A DNA stretch of 64,000 nt from Sphingomonas metalli (GTDB taxonomy: Bacteria > Pseudomonadota > Alphaproteobacteria > Sphingomonadales > Sphingomonadaceae): NCBI RefSeq assembly GCF_014641735.1, contig NZ_BMIH01000003.1, positions 1-64,000 on the forward strand, read 5' to 3'. Made by a program: the position numbers and the translations under genes. Below are positions 14,241 through 22,739 of the stretch, in pieces (within the stretch, counting starts at the first letter, position 1; each line of letters begins with the position of its first letter). The notes beneath the pieces are model-generated. The model did no database searches, was not told where the DNA came from, and worked only from the letters and a program-made list of their open reading frames with translations.

Positions 14241-14400
14241 AGCTATGATCCTGGTTCGTTCCGTCCACCTTGCTGTTACCTTAGGTAACAAACGGGTGCT
14301 GATACCCTAGAACATACAGGGAACGTGCGGAACGTTCAAGTTGTTGTATTCGCACCAGAAAGAGACGTTCTGGGACCTTGCTGGATGGCGCTTTATCGCC

Positions 14401-14445
14401 CTACGAATCTGAGGGTCGGACGTTCGAATCGTTCCGGGCGCGCCA
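14401..14445 (+). other. tRNA-Arg(ACG) 3' fragment, probable attR
   Basis: From the anticodon loop CTACGAA onward the sequence is a perfect tRNA 3' half: stem TCTGA, variable GGGTC, T-arm GGACG-TTCGAAT-CGTTC, acceptor CGGGCGC, discriminator G and CCA at 14443-14445. The 5' half is missing: no GCGCCCG acceptor partner or D-arm lies upstream and the 5' anticodon stem (TCGCC) does not pair. This is what remains at the distal end after an element integrates in a tRNA gene. The intact tRNA should lie at the other end of the island, left of this window. Confidence 0.8.
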
Positions 14446-14471
14446 CTTGGAAAACCACGATAATGTGGGCG

Positions 14472-14498
14472 AAGCCGGGCCATTTGGTCCGGCTTTTT
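14472..14498 (+). terminator. Rho-independent terminator after tRNA remnant
   Basis: AGCCGGGCC, loop ATTT, GGTCCGGCT then five T residues. It lies about 27 bp beyond the tRNA CCA end and probably was the native terminator of the tRNA-Arg gene, marking the start of chromosomal backbone. Confidence 0.8.
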
Positions 14499-14590
14499 CG
14501 TGTGCGCGCCACAGCGTGGTTCATCGACTTTAGGGTCTTCAGCGGATAGCGATGCGGTAACAGGACCTTACCGTCGGAGCTCGGGGTTTG

Positions 14591-15607
14591 ATGGCGCGCG
14601 AACTGCAATCGGTCACCGAGTGGCGCGACGTCGATCGGGCGCGGTTCGAGGCCGAGGTCGTGCCGCTGCGTCGCCCGGCGGTCCTGCGCGGCCTCGCGTC
14701 GGCATGGCCGGCGGTGCAGGCCGCCCGCCAATCCGCTGAAGCCCTGTGCGACTATGTCCGCCGCACCGATCTGGGCAAGCCGGTGCCGGCCTTTCTCGGG
14801 CCGCCGCAGATCAAGGGACGGTTCTGGTACCGGGACGACCTGCGCGGGCTCAACTATCAGCAGCGCCTGGCCCCGATCGGCGAGCTGCTCGACGTGCTGC
14901 TCGGCGTGCAGCACGAGGCCGAGCCCCCCGCATTCTATGCCGGCGCCGTGCCCATCGCCGAGAATTGCCCCGATTTCGCGCGCGACAACCGCACCGACCT
15001 GCCGGGCGAGGGCGCCGTCCCGCGCGTGTGGATCGGCAATCGCGCGACGGTCTCGACCCATTTCGACATGTCGGAAAACATCGCTGTCGTGGTCGGCGGC
15101 CGGCGTCGCTTCACCCTGTTCCCGCCCGAGCAGGTCGGCAATCTCTATGTGGGACCGTTCGACTTCACCTTCGCCGGGCCGCCGGTCAGCATGGTCGACC
15201 TGCGCGCGCCCGACCTCGAGCGCTATCCGCGTTTCGCGGAAGCGCTGGAGACCGCCCAGGTGGCCGAGCTCGAACCGGGGGACGCCATCTACGTCCCCTA
15301 TATGTGGTGGCACCAGGTCGAGGCGCTCAGCCCGGTCAACATGCTGGTCAACTATTGGTGGGATCTCAGCCCGCGAAAGTGGCAGGGCTCGCCCTTCCGC
15401 ACGCTGATGCACGCGATCATGAGCATCCGCGACCTGCCGCCGACGGAGCGGGCGGTGTGGCGGGCCTGGTTCGACCATTATGTCTTCGGCGACGGACACG
15501 CGGCGGTCGCGCACCTGCCGCCGGCCGGCCGGGGCGCATTGGGCGAGATGACGCCGCAGATGGCGCAAGCGGTGAAGCGCTACCTGATCGACGATCTGCA
15601 GCGATAG
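14591..15607 (+). CDS. Cupin-like (JmjC-type) 2-oxoglutarate/Fe(II)-type protein
   Basis: A 338-aa protein of the cupin_8/JmjC-like family. The fold is marked by RPAVLRGLASAWPAV near the N-terminus, WIGNRATVSTHFDMSENIAVVVGGRRRFTLFPPEQ (metal-binding HxD, His in STHFDMSEN) and the later GDAIYVPYMWWHQVE with the second His. Such proteins often sit beside TonB receptors and tryptophan-halogenase-like genes in sphingomonads and xanthomonads, as here. ATG 14591 follows GGGGTTTG; a TTG codon just upstream is in frame. Convergent with the halogenase operon. It may hydroxylate a small molecule or protein; the substrate is unknown. Confidence 0.82.
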   Translation: MARELQSVTEWRDVDRARFEAEVVPLRRPAVLRGLASAWPAVQAARQSAEALCDYVRRTDLGKPVPAFLGPPQIKGRFWYRDDLRGLNYQQRLAPIGELLDVLLGVQHEAEPPAFYAGAVPIAENCPDFARDNRTDLPGEGAVPRVWIGNRATVSTHFDMSENIAVVVGGRRRFTLFPPEQVGNLYVGPFDFTFAGPPVSMVDLRAPDLERYPRFAEALETAQVAELEPGDAIYVPYMWWHQVEALSPVNMLVNYWWDLSPRKWQGSPFRTLMHAIMSIRDLPPTERAVWRAWFDHYVFGDGHAAVAHLPPAGRGALGEMTPQMAQAVKRYLIDDLQR

Positions 15608-15650
15608 AGCGATGTGACGTTTGATCCGGCTTCGTCCGGGAGGTTGACGC

Positions 15651-17174
15651 TCAGGGCGTCTCGCTGCGGCAGTGTCGATCGATGAACTGCTGGTGGCGGG
15701 GCATGATCTCGACGCTGGCCTTCATCGCGCCCGCTATCCGCGCCAGACGGGCGTCGAGCTCCGCGTCGGTCAGATAGCCGGCGATCGGATGGTGCCGCGC
15801 CGGTTCGATATTCTGGCCGTGGAGCACCGCCAGCCAGCTGGTCTCGCTGAAAAGCTCGTTGTCGTGACGGAAGAGCCGTGCGTTCTCCCGGAAGATCGCG
15901 ATCCGCTCTTCGAGCGACGACGGGATCGCCATCGTCCGGCAGTGATCCCAGAAGCCGCTGTCGTCGCGCTCGGTGGCCTTGTAGTGCAGGATCAGGAAGT
16001 CGCGGACCTGCTCATACTCCAGCCGCGTGCGCCGATTGAAATAGTCGATGTCGTGCTGGTTGAAGCGCTTGTCCGGGAAGTTGGTGAGCAGGCGGGCGAT
16101 CCCCGTCTGGATCAGGTGGATCGAGGTGGATTCGAGCGGCTCGAGAAAGCCGGCGGCAAGCCCGAGCGCCACGACATTGCGGTCCCAGGCCTTGCGCCGC
16201 ACGCCGGCGGTGAAACGCAGGAAATTGGGGCCGGCGAGCGGCTCGCCCTCGAGATTGGCGTCCAGGATCGCCACCGCCTCGTCGTCGCTGATGTAGCGCG
16301 AGCAATAGACATGGCCGTTCCCGGTGCGCGACTGGAGCGGTATGCGCCACTGCCAACCCGCCTTGCGCGCAGTGGCGCGCGTGTAGGGGAGCGGATCTTC
16401 TATCCGCCGGCTCGGACGTGCGACCGCGCGGTCGCAGGGAAGCCAGTGGCTCCAATCCTCATAGCCGCTTTGCAGCGCGCCCTCGATCAAGAGCCCGCGA
16501 AAGCCCGAACAGTCGATGAAGAGATCGCCCGCGATGCTGGTGCCGTCGTCCAGCACCACGGCGGAGACGTTGCCGCTTGCGCCATCCCGCTGCACCTCGA
16601 CGATCCGGCCTTCGGAGCGTCTGACGCCCGCGGCTTCCGCCTTCTCCCGCAGATAGCGTGCATACAGCGCCGCATCGAACTGGAAGGCATAGGAAATATC
16701 GGCCAGCGGCGAGCCCCGCCGGTTCGGCTCGGGTCGCTGGAACTTGCCGGCCTGCGCGGCGGCGACGGCAAGGCTGTAGCGGTCGAGCGGCAGCCCGCGG
16801 CCGGCCTGCGCCTGCCGGTACCAGAAATGGTGGAAGTGGATCCCTTCCATTTCCTGCCCGTAGCTGCCGAAAGGATGGATGTAGCGCTCGCCAATCCGCC
16901 CCCAGTCAACGAACTCGATCCCCAGTTTGAAGGTGGCGGCGGTGCGCCGGACGAACTCGTCCTCGTCCAGCCCCAGCAGACGGTTGAAATACTGGATGTG
17001 CGGGATCGTCGCCTCGCCAACGCCGACCGTGCCGATCGCTTCCGACTCGATTAACCGGATCCGCAAGCCGCCGCCCGCCAATGTTCGCGACAGCGCTGCG
17101 GCGGCCATCCAACCGGCCGTGCCGCCACCGACGATGACGATGTCGCGGATGCGCAGGTCGTCCATCGTCGTCAT
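15651..17174 (-). CDS. FAD-dependent halogenase, tryptophan-halogenase family (copy 1)
   Basis: A 507-aa flavoprotein. It has the FAD motif IVGGGTAGWMAA (residues 14-25), VGEATIP, the catalytic-lysine block AATFKLGIEF (Lys83), the WxWxIP signature as GWQWRIPLQ, and FLEPLESTSIHLIQ with the Glu-Ser pair that supports halide activation. These are the diagnostic residues of flavin-dependent halogenases (PrnA/RebH/BrvH types), which use FADH2, O2 and chloride or bromide to halogenate an aromatic ring. Start ATG overlaps the stop of copy 2 by 4 bp, so it is the second gene of a two-gene operon. A flavin reductase partner is not seen nearby. Substrate unknown. Confidence 0.9.
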   Translation of the reverse strand: MTTMDDLRIRDIVIVGGGTAGWMAAAALSRTLAGGGLRIRLIESEAIGTVGVGEATIPHIQYFNRLLGLDEDEFVRRTAATFKLGIEFVDWGRIGERYIHPFGSYGQEMEGIHFHHFWYRQAQAGRGLPLDRYSLAVAAAQAGKFQRPEPNRRGSPLADISYAFQFDAALYARYLREKAEAAGVRRSEGRIVEVQRDGASGNVSAVVLDDGTSIAGDLFIDCSGFRGLLIEGALQSGYEDWSHWLPCDRAVARPSRRIEDPLPYTRATARKAGWQWRIPLQSRTGNGHVYCSRYISDDEAVAILDANLEGEPLAGPNFLRFTAGVRRKAWDRNVVALGLAAGFLEPLESTSIHLIQTGIARLLTNFPDKRFNQHDIDYFNRRTRLEYEQVRDFLILHYKATERDDSGFWDHCRTMAIPSSLEERIAIFRENARLFRHDNELFSETSWLAVLHGQNIEPARHHPIAGYLTDAELDARLARIAGAMKASVEIMPRHQQFIDRHCRSETP

Positions 17175-18685
17175 GCGGTCCGCGCGGGGCAGTAGCGCGC
17201 GATGAAGGCGGCATGGGTCGGCATCTGCGCCGCCGCCTTCTGCATCGCGCCGCGCATCGAGGCGAGGCTGCGCCGCACCTCCTCGATCGGCAGGCTGGAC
17301 ACGACGGGATCGCAGATGCGGGGCTCGATCCTCTGCCCCAGCATGACCGCGACCCAGCTCGGCCGCGTGAACAGCTCGTCATTGTAGCGGAAGACCCGCC
17401 CCGTCTGACGGAACAGATCGATCTTGTGCTGCAGGCTGTCGGGCAAAGTCATGGTGCGGCAGTGGTTCCAGAACGGCGTGTCGTCCCGCTCGGTGGCAGC
17501 ATAGTGGAGAATGATGAAGTCGCGCACCTGTTCGAACTCGGTGCGCATATGGCGGTTATATTCGGTCCGCAGGATGTCGGGCATGTCGGCGCGCGGAAAG
17601 AGCGAGATGAAGCGGCTGATCCCTTCCTGGATCAGGTAGATCGAGGTCGATTCGAGTGGTTCGAGAAAGCCTGCCGCCAGCCCGATCGCGATGCAGTTCC
17701 CCGTCCAGAACCGCTCCCGGCAGCCGGCTCGGAAACGGATGCGCCGCGGCTCGGCGAGCGCCGGGCCATCGAGGTTCGCCATCAGCCTCGCGGCGGCATC
17801 GTCTTCCGTCATGAAGGCGCTGCTGAAGATATGGCCGTTGCCGACGCGCCGCTGGGTCGGGATGCGCCACTGCCAGCCGGCGCCGCGGGCGGTCGCCCGG
17901 GTATAGGGAGCGGGCGGACCCACATGCTCGCTCGGTACGGCCAGCGCGGTGTCGCACGGCAGCCAGTGGCTCCAGTCGACGAACGGCGTCCCCAGCGTCT
18001 CCGCCGTCAACAGCGCGCGAAATCCCGTGCAGTCGAAGAAGAAGTCGCCCGCCACCGATCGGCCGTCCTCCAGATCGATCGCGCTGATATAGCCCGTCTC
18101 GGGCGCTTGCCGGACCTGGCGGACGATCCCCTCGATCCGCTGCACCCCGCGGGCTTCGGCATAGCGGCGCAGGAAGCGGGCGTAGAGCGTCGCGTCGAAA
18201 TGATAGGCATAGCGGAGCTGCGAGAGCAGCGAACGGGGGTCGGCATCGGGCAGGACGAAGCGCTCCTCCCGCGCCGCTACCGCGCAGAGGCTATAGTCCT
18301 CGATCGGCTCGGGATCGCCCGCCTGCCGGCAGCGCAGCCAATATTGATGGAAGTCGAACCCCTGCATGTCTACGCCATGCTGGCCGAAGGGGTGGATGTA
18401 CCGGTCGCCCAGACGGCCCCAGTCGGCGAAGGCGATGCCGAGCTTGAAGGTCGCCTGGGTCGCGGCCATGAATTCCGCTTCGCCGACCCCGAGCATGCGG
18501 TTGAAGGCGAGAATGTCGGGTATCGTCGCCTCGCCGACCCCGACCGTCCCGATCGCATCGGATTCGACGAGCGTGATCGACACGTCCTTGGGGTCGAGCA
18601 GGCTCGACAGGGCGGCCGCCGTCATCCAGCCGGCCGATCCGCCGCCGACGATGACGATGCGCCGGAGCAGCGACGGATCGCTCAC
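17171..18685 (-). CDS. FAD-dependent halogenase, tryptophan-halogenase family (copy 2)
   Basis: A 504-aa flavoprotein sharing all halogenase signatures with copy 1: VIVGGGSAGWMTAA, VGEATIPDI, ATFKLGIAF with catalytic Lys81, GWQWRIPTQ, and FLEPLESTSIYLIQEGISRF. It is the first gene of the operon and starts at GTG, which overlaps the stop of a 37-codon upstream frame. Both halogenases remain full length with intact key residues, suggesting distinct retained roles rather than decay. The divergent giant TonB receptor is the likely importer of a substrate or of a complex aromatic compound. Confidence 0.9.
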   Translation of the reverse strand: MSDPSLLRRIVIVGGGSAGWMTAAALSSLLDPKDVSITLVESDAIGTVGVGEATIPDILAFNRMLGVGEAEFMAATQATFKLGIAFADWGRLGDRYIHPFGQHGVDMQGFDFHQYWLRCRQAGDPEPIEDYSLCAVAAREERFVLPDADPRSLLSQLRYAYHFDATLYARFLRRYAEARGVQRIEGIVRQVRQAPETGYISAIDLEDGRSVAGDFFFDCTGFRALLTAETLGTPFVDWSHWLPCDTALAVPSEHVGPPAPYTRATARGAGWQWRIPTQRRVGNGHIFSSAFMTEDDAAARLMANLDGPALAEPRRIRFRAGCRERFWTGNCIAIGLAAGFLEPLESTSIYLIQEGISRFISLFPRADMPDILRTEYNRHMRTEFEQVRDFIILHYAATERDDTPFWNHCRTMTLPDSLQHKIDLFRQTGRVFRYNDELFTRPSWVAVMLGQRIEPRICDPVVSSLPIEEVRRSLASMRGAMQKAAAQMPTHAAFIARYCPARTA

Positions 18686-18795
18686 GCCCGATAGCCTTCG
18701 GCCGCGACGCCGGACGGCGGAGCAGCCGCCGCGGCAGGGCGCATGTCCTGAACGAGCTGCCGGAACTGAGCGGACGGTTCAGGTTGCAAGGGCAT
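18682..18795 (-). CDS. Possible 37-aa leader/small protein coupled to halogenase
   Basis: A short frame (MPLQPEPSAQFRQLVQDMRP...) from ATG 18795 to a TGA that overlaps the GTG start of the halogenase (GTGA). It is Ala/Pro-rich with no known domain. Overlap of this type normally signals translational coupling, so it may be a leader peptide or the remnant of a gene otherwise lost. It could also be chance. Confidence 0.25.
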   Translation of the reverse strand: MPLQPEPSAQFRQLVQDMRPAAAAAPPSGVAAEGYRA

Positions 18796-19214
18796 CAGTA
18801 CGCCCCCGACGCAGGGGCGATCCGGCTGTCGGGACGACGGTTCATGGAAATGTCGGAGTGATCCTTCACTACCGCCTGCCCGCCGATGCGCGGCGCCTGA
18901 TCATCGACCTGTCCTCCCCGCGGTGATTGGGCCGGCGCGTTCTCAACTCGCGCCGATAGTCCGCACAAAGCGGTGTGCAAGAGTTTGGACCGGCCGGTCA
19001 TGAGAAAGGATGGGTTCGCTAACATCATTGTGTCAACAGCTAGATAGGTCGCGGTAACTGTCTTGTCGGAGCATAATGATTGCGCTACCCATGACGCCGT
19101 GGCGTAGAAATCATGAACGCACGTGCAGCATAGCATGGCGTTCAGATAGTTGATTCACACCACGATCTACGTTGGCCGAGGTGACAGGCGCCCGGTCTAG
19201 GAGGGGGTACCATA
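18796..19214. promoter_or_regulatory. Intergenic control region between halogenases and TonB receptor
   Basis: About 420 bp of lower-GC DNA separating divergent genes. It contains small palindromes such as ACGCCGTGGCGT near 19091 and GCACGTGC near 19119 that could bind a regulator, and ends with a strong ribosome site (GGAGGGGG) 5 bases before the GTG of the receptor. No promoter consensus could be fixed and no convincing gene was found. Confidence 0.4.
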
Positions 19215-22200
19215 GTGAAAAGAACGGCAGTTTCGCGCGCGTCCTGGTCGTCCAAGGCTCTGTTCCTGACGTCTTCGGCGCTGACGCTCGTCACATGTCC
19301 ATCCCTTGCTGCAGCGCAAGTCGAGGCGCCGGTTGCCGACCAGGCCATCGCTGGCCAGACGCCCGCCGAGCAGACGATCACCGAACAGAAGCCGATCGAA
19401 CAGGCGGCGGCGGACGATCAATCGGTCTCCGATCGCGACATCGTCGTCACCGGCATTCGTGCCGCGCTGGATTCTGCCAAGGAAACCAAGCGCAAGGCGT
19501 CGACCTTCGTCGATTCGATCACCGCCTCGGACATCGCGACCCTGCCGGACCTGTCTGTCGCCGAGGCGATCGGCCGCATCCCCGGCGTCACCATCTCCCG
19601 CTTCCCGACCGGCGGCGCGAGCCCCGACTTTCCGTCGCCGGAAGGCCGCGGCAACCTCGTGCGCGGCCTCGGCTTCGTCCGCTCCGAATTCAACGGCCGT
19701 GACGCATTCAGCGCCAATGGCGGTCGCTCCCTCGACTTTTCGAGCATCCCGCCCGAACTGGTCGGCGGCGTCGACGTCTACAAGAACCAGACGGCCGACC
19801 TGATCGAAGGCGGCATCGGCGGCACGATCAACCTGCGCACGCTCGAGCCGTTCGACGCCAAGAAGGATCTGTTCGTCGTCGCCCTCGACGGCACCTATTC
19901 GGACTTGCGCAAGAAGTGGGCGCCCGAGGCCAGCATCACGACCGGCAAGCGCTGGAACACGGGCATCGGCGAGATCGGCATCCTCGGCTCCTTCTCGCGC
20001 TCGCGGCTCGATTCGCGGATTAACGGCTGGCAGCAGAGCCAGCCGATCCCGCGCGTCCTCGACGCCAACGGCAACGTGCCGGAGATCAACAATCTGAACG
20101 ATCTGCCGCGGCCGAACGAATTCGTCGGCGTCGATCCGTCGCGCATCGTCGGCATCACGCCCGGCTTCCAGCTCCGCACCAACGACGTCAATCGTCTCCG
20201 TACGAGCTATTACGGCGCGTTGCAGTGGAAGAAGGACGGTATCCAGGCGACCTTCAAGTACATCCGCGTCGACACCAAGATCGACAGCCTCGAGCGGACG
20301 CTGGAATGGTTCCCCGATCACAATGGCGGCGTGAACATCGGCGTCCAGAACCTCGCGCTCGACAAGAATTGGGGCTCCTCGGGTCTGCCCATGTGCAGCG
20401 GCCCCGGCGGCCAGCCGACCGCGCCCGGCGACTGCGAGACGCTCTACCCGGTCCGCGGCGGCCTGATGGAGTCCGGCCTCGTCACCAGCAACCAGGATTC
20501 GTGGACCGGCGCGCGTGGTCGCGACGTCGGCATGCTCGGGATCGGCAAGATCGAGGAATCCAAGACCCAGGACTTCAGCCTCAACCTGAAGTGGAACGCT
20601 ACCGATCGGCTCTACGCGACGTTCGACGGCCAATATACCAAGGCGAGTGCTCGTCAGCGTCAGATCTGGGGTGGCATGAACAGCTACTTCAACTATTCGA
20701 TCGATCAGGACCTCGATCACCCGCGAGTTGAGTTCTTCATCGATCCGACGACTCGTTTCAACCCGAGCAACACCCGGTACACCGGCGATCGCGATCCGGT
20801 CACGAACGCCCAGGGTGTCGTCACCGCCCCCGGCATTTACATTCCGACGCCGACCAGCTCGGGCGACTTCAACGGCGCGAACTTTCAATATGCGGCCGAT
20901 CAGTTCCAGAACGGCGACGGCGATCTCTACGCGCTGCGCACCGATCTTGCCTACGACGTGTCGGGCGGCGATGGTCTCGCCAGCTGGTTCGACAGCGTGA
21001 AGTTTGGCGCGCGGTACTCCGAGCGCAGCCAGGTCAATTCGGAAATGGCGCTCAATTGGGGTGCGATCGCACCGGCCTGGGCCGGCGGCTATGGCATCGC
21101 CGGCACTTTCCAGGATCCGAACCGCGGCTTCGAGGCGGTCAGCTTCAAGAACTTTTTCCGCGGCGACGGTGTGGTTCAGGGGAACAACACGGATTTCGTG
21201 TTCGTCAATCACAACATCCTCAACAACTACGCCGATTTCCGCAACTATATCGCTAGCGAGCCGCAGCTCGCGACGCTGGGCAGCTGGGTTCCGCGCGGTA
21301 CGAACGACGGAACGGCCTTCGGACGGGCGAACTACAACCCCGAAGACACGTCCAACATTACCGAGCGTACGAAGAACGCCTATGTTCGTCTCGACTTCAA
21401 ACAGTCGTTCGACAACGGCATGTCGGTCGACGGCAATTTCGGTGTCCGCTATGTGCGGACGGATCTGAGATCGACCGGCTTCCAGGCATTCCGGCCGTTC
21501 AATCCTGATCTGCCCTCTTGCAGCCCCACGGGCGGAGCGAACCAGACGAACTGCCAGTATACGTTCGATCCGACGACGGGCAGGCGCTTGCGTACCGATG
21601 ATGCCGAGAGTCGGGACGATATTCGCGACTTCGCGCCTGGTGCAGTGGCCTATGCATCGCAGGCCGCGATCCCGACGGCGCTGAAGCTGACCGATGAGCA
21701 CTGGTTGCCGTCGTTCAATGTGAAGTGGAACCTTGACCGCGAGATGCTGGTCCGCTTCGGCTACAGCAAGGGGCTCAGCCGGCCGAACGTGCAGGATCTG
21801 CGCGCGTCGCAGGAGTTCGTCGTCACCACGCAGCGTACCAACTTCCAGCAGATCACCGACACCACCGATCCGCTGTTCGGTGTGGACCGCGGTGCGCAGA
21901 ACATCACGGCGAGCGAAGTCCGGGTCAGCCGCGGTAACCCGTATCTGAAGCCCACGACGGCCGACAGCTTCGACCTGTCCTATGAATATTACTTCAAGAG
22001 CGGCTATCTGTCGGTCGCCGGCTTCTACAAGAGCCTGAAGAACATCATCACCAACGGCGATCTGCCGCTGGGAACGGTGACGCTGGACGGCAAGACGCTG
22101 AACGTGATCTACAGCGGACCGGTCAACCAGGCGAAGGCCAAGGTGAAGGGTATCGAAATTGCCTATCAGCAATTCTTCGAATTCCTGCCGGGGCCGCTCA

Positions 22201-22664
22201 AGCATCTCGGCTTCCAGGGGAACTACACCTTCATCGACGCCTCGACGACGCCTCCGGGCAACGGCGCCGATGCCAATGGCGACGGTATCCCCGACGATCT
22301 GACCCAGGTGTTCCGCTGGGGCGTCAGCGATCTGCTCGGCCAGTCCAAGCATATCGCCAATGCCGTGGCGATCTATCAGGATCGGGTGGTCGAGGCGCGT
22401 CTCGCCTATAACTGGCGGTCGCAATATCTGACGACCTATCGCGACTATGTGACCGGCAACCCGATCTACAATTCGGCCGCCGGCTTCCTCGATGCCTCGC
22501 TGAAGTTCAACTTCGGCCAGTGGCAGTTGCGCGGGTCGATCGCCAATATCCTCGACACCAAGAGCAAGGCGCGGGCGCTGATCGACAGCGACGGCCAGAT
22601 GTACGACCGGTTCAGCTTCCTCAACGATCGTCGCATCGTGGTCGGCGCGCTGTTCCGTCTGTAA
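19215..22664 (+). CDS. Large TonB-dependent outer-membrane receptor
   Basis: A 1149-aa receptor starting at GTG after a GGAGGGGG ribosome site. A signal peptide (ALFLTSSALTLVTCPSLAAAQ) is followed by a TonB-box-like DIVVTGIRAAL near residue 77 and the plug domain (ASDIATLPDLSVAEAIGRIPGVTISR ... VDVYKNQTADLIEGGIGGTINLRT). The remainder is a long beta-barrel ending in VVGALFRL. The size and TIGR01782-type plug resemble sphingomonad and Caulobacter receptors for complex carbohydrates or aromatic ligands rather than small siderophores. Divergent to the halogenase operon and followed by an alpha-hydroxy-acid oxidase. The cognate ligand is unknown. Confidence 0.93.
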   Translation: MKRTAVSRASWSSKALFLTSSALTLVTCPSLAAAQVEAPVADQAIAGQTPAEQTITEQKPIEQAAADDQSVSDRDIVVTGIRAALDSAKETKRKASTFVDSITASDIATLPDLSVAEAIGRIPGVTISRFPTGGASPDFPSPEGRGNLVRGLGFVRSEFNGRDAFSANGGRSLDFSSIPPELVGGVDVYKNQTADLIEGGIGGTINLRTLEPFDAKKDLFVVALDGTYSDLRKKWAPEASITTGKRWNTGIGEIGILGSFSRSRLDSRINGWQQSQPIPRVLDANGNVPEINNLNDLPRPNEFVGVDPSRIVGITPGFQLRTNDVNRLRTSYYGALQWKKDGIQATFKYIRVDTKIDSLERTLEWFPDHNGGVNIGVQNLALDKNWGSSGLPMCSGPGGQPTAPGDCETLYPVRGGLMESGLVTSNQDSWTGARGRDVGMLGIGKIEESKTQDFSLNLKWNATDRLYATFDGQYTKASARQRQIWGGMNSYFNYSIDQDLDHPRVEFFIDPTTRFNPSNTRYTGDRDPVTNAQGVVTAPGIYIPTPTSSGDFNGANFQYAADQFQNGDGDLYALRTDLAYDVSGGDGLASWFDSVKFGARYSERSQVNSEMALNWGAIAPAWAGGYGIAGTFQDPNRGFEAVSFKNFFRGDGVVQGNNTDFVFVNHNILNNYADFRNYIASEPQLATLGSWVPRGTNDGTAFGRANYNPEDTSNITERTKNAYVRLDFKQSFDNGMSVDGNFGVRYVRTDLRSTGFQAFRPFNPDLPSCSPTGGANQTNCQYTFDPTTGRRLRTDDAESRDDIRDFAPGAVAYASQAAIPTALKLTDEHWLPSFNVKWNLDREMLVRFGYSKGLSRPNVQDLRASQEFVVTTQRTNFQQITDTTDPLFGVDRGAQNITASEVRVSRGNPYLKPTTADSFDLSYEYYFKSGYLSVAGFYKSLKNIITNGDLPLGTVTLDGKTLNVIYSGPVNQAKAKVKGIEIAYQQFFEFLPGPLKHLGFQGNYTFIDASTTPPGNGADANGDGIPDDLTQVFRWGVSDLLGQSKHIANAVAIYQDRVVEARLAYNWRSQYLTTYRDYVTGNPIYNSAAGFLDASLKFNFGQWQLRGSIANILDTKSKARALIDSDGQMYDRFSFLNDRRIVVGALFRL

Positions 22665-22668
22665 GATC

Positions 22669-22705
22669 GGGGCGGGGAGGGGGATCACCTCTTCCCGCCC
22701 TGTTT
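22669..22705 (+). terminator. Terminator after TonB receptor
   Basis: An imperfect GC-rich hairpin (GGGCGGGGAGG ... CCTCTTCCCGCCC) with a short loop is followed by TGTTTT, about 5 bp after the receptor stop. It is probably a Rho-independent terminator that partly separates the receptor from the downstream oxidase gene. Confidence 0.65.
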
Positions 22706-22739
22706 TACGCTGCTATCCTCCCGGTCAAAGGAGAGGATC

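Noticed and set aside
14341..14445. Complete tRNA-Arg gene
   Set aside because: The acceptor and D-arm partners are missing upstream and the 5' anticodon stem does not pair; only the 3' half is intact.
18795..19136. 113-aa open frame in the halogenase/TonB gap
   Set aside because: Sequence lacks domain features and resembles translated intergenic DNA; kept only as part of the control region.
19197..22688. 1163-aa open frame antisense to the TonB receptor
   Set aside because: It is a shadow produced by the GC-rich codons of the receptor gene; composition is Arg/Val/Glu-rich with no domain.
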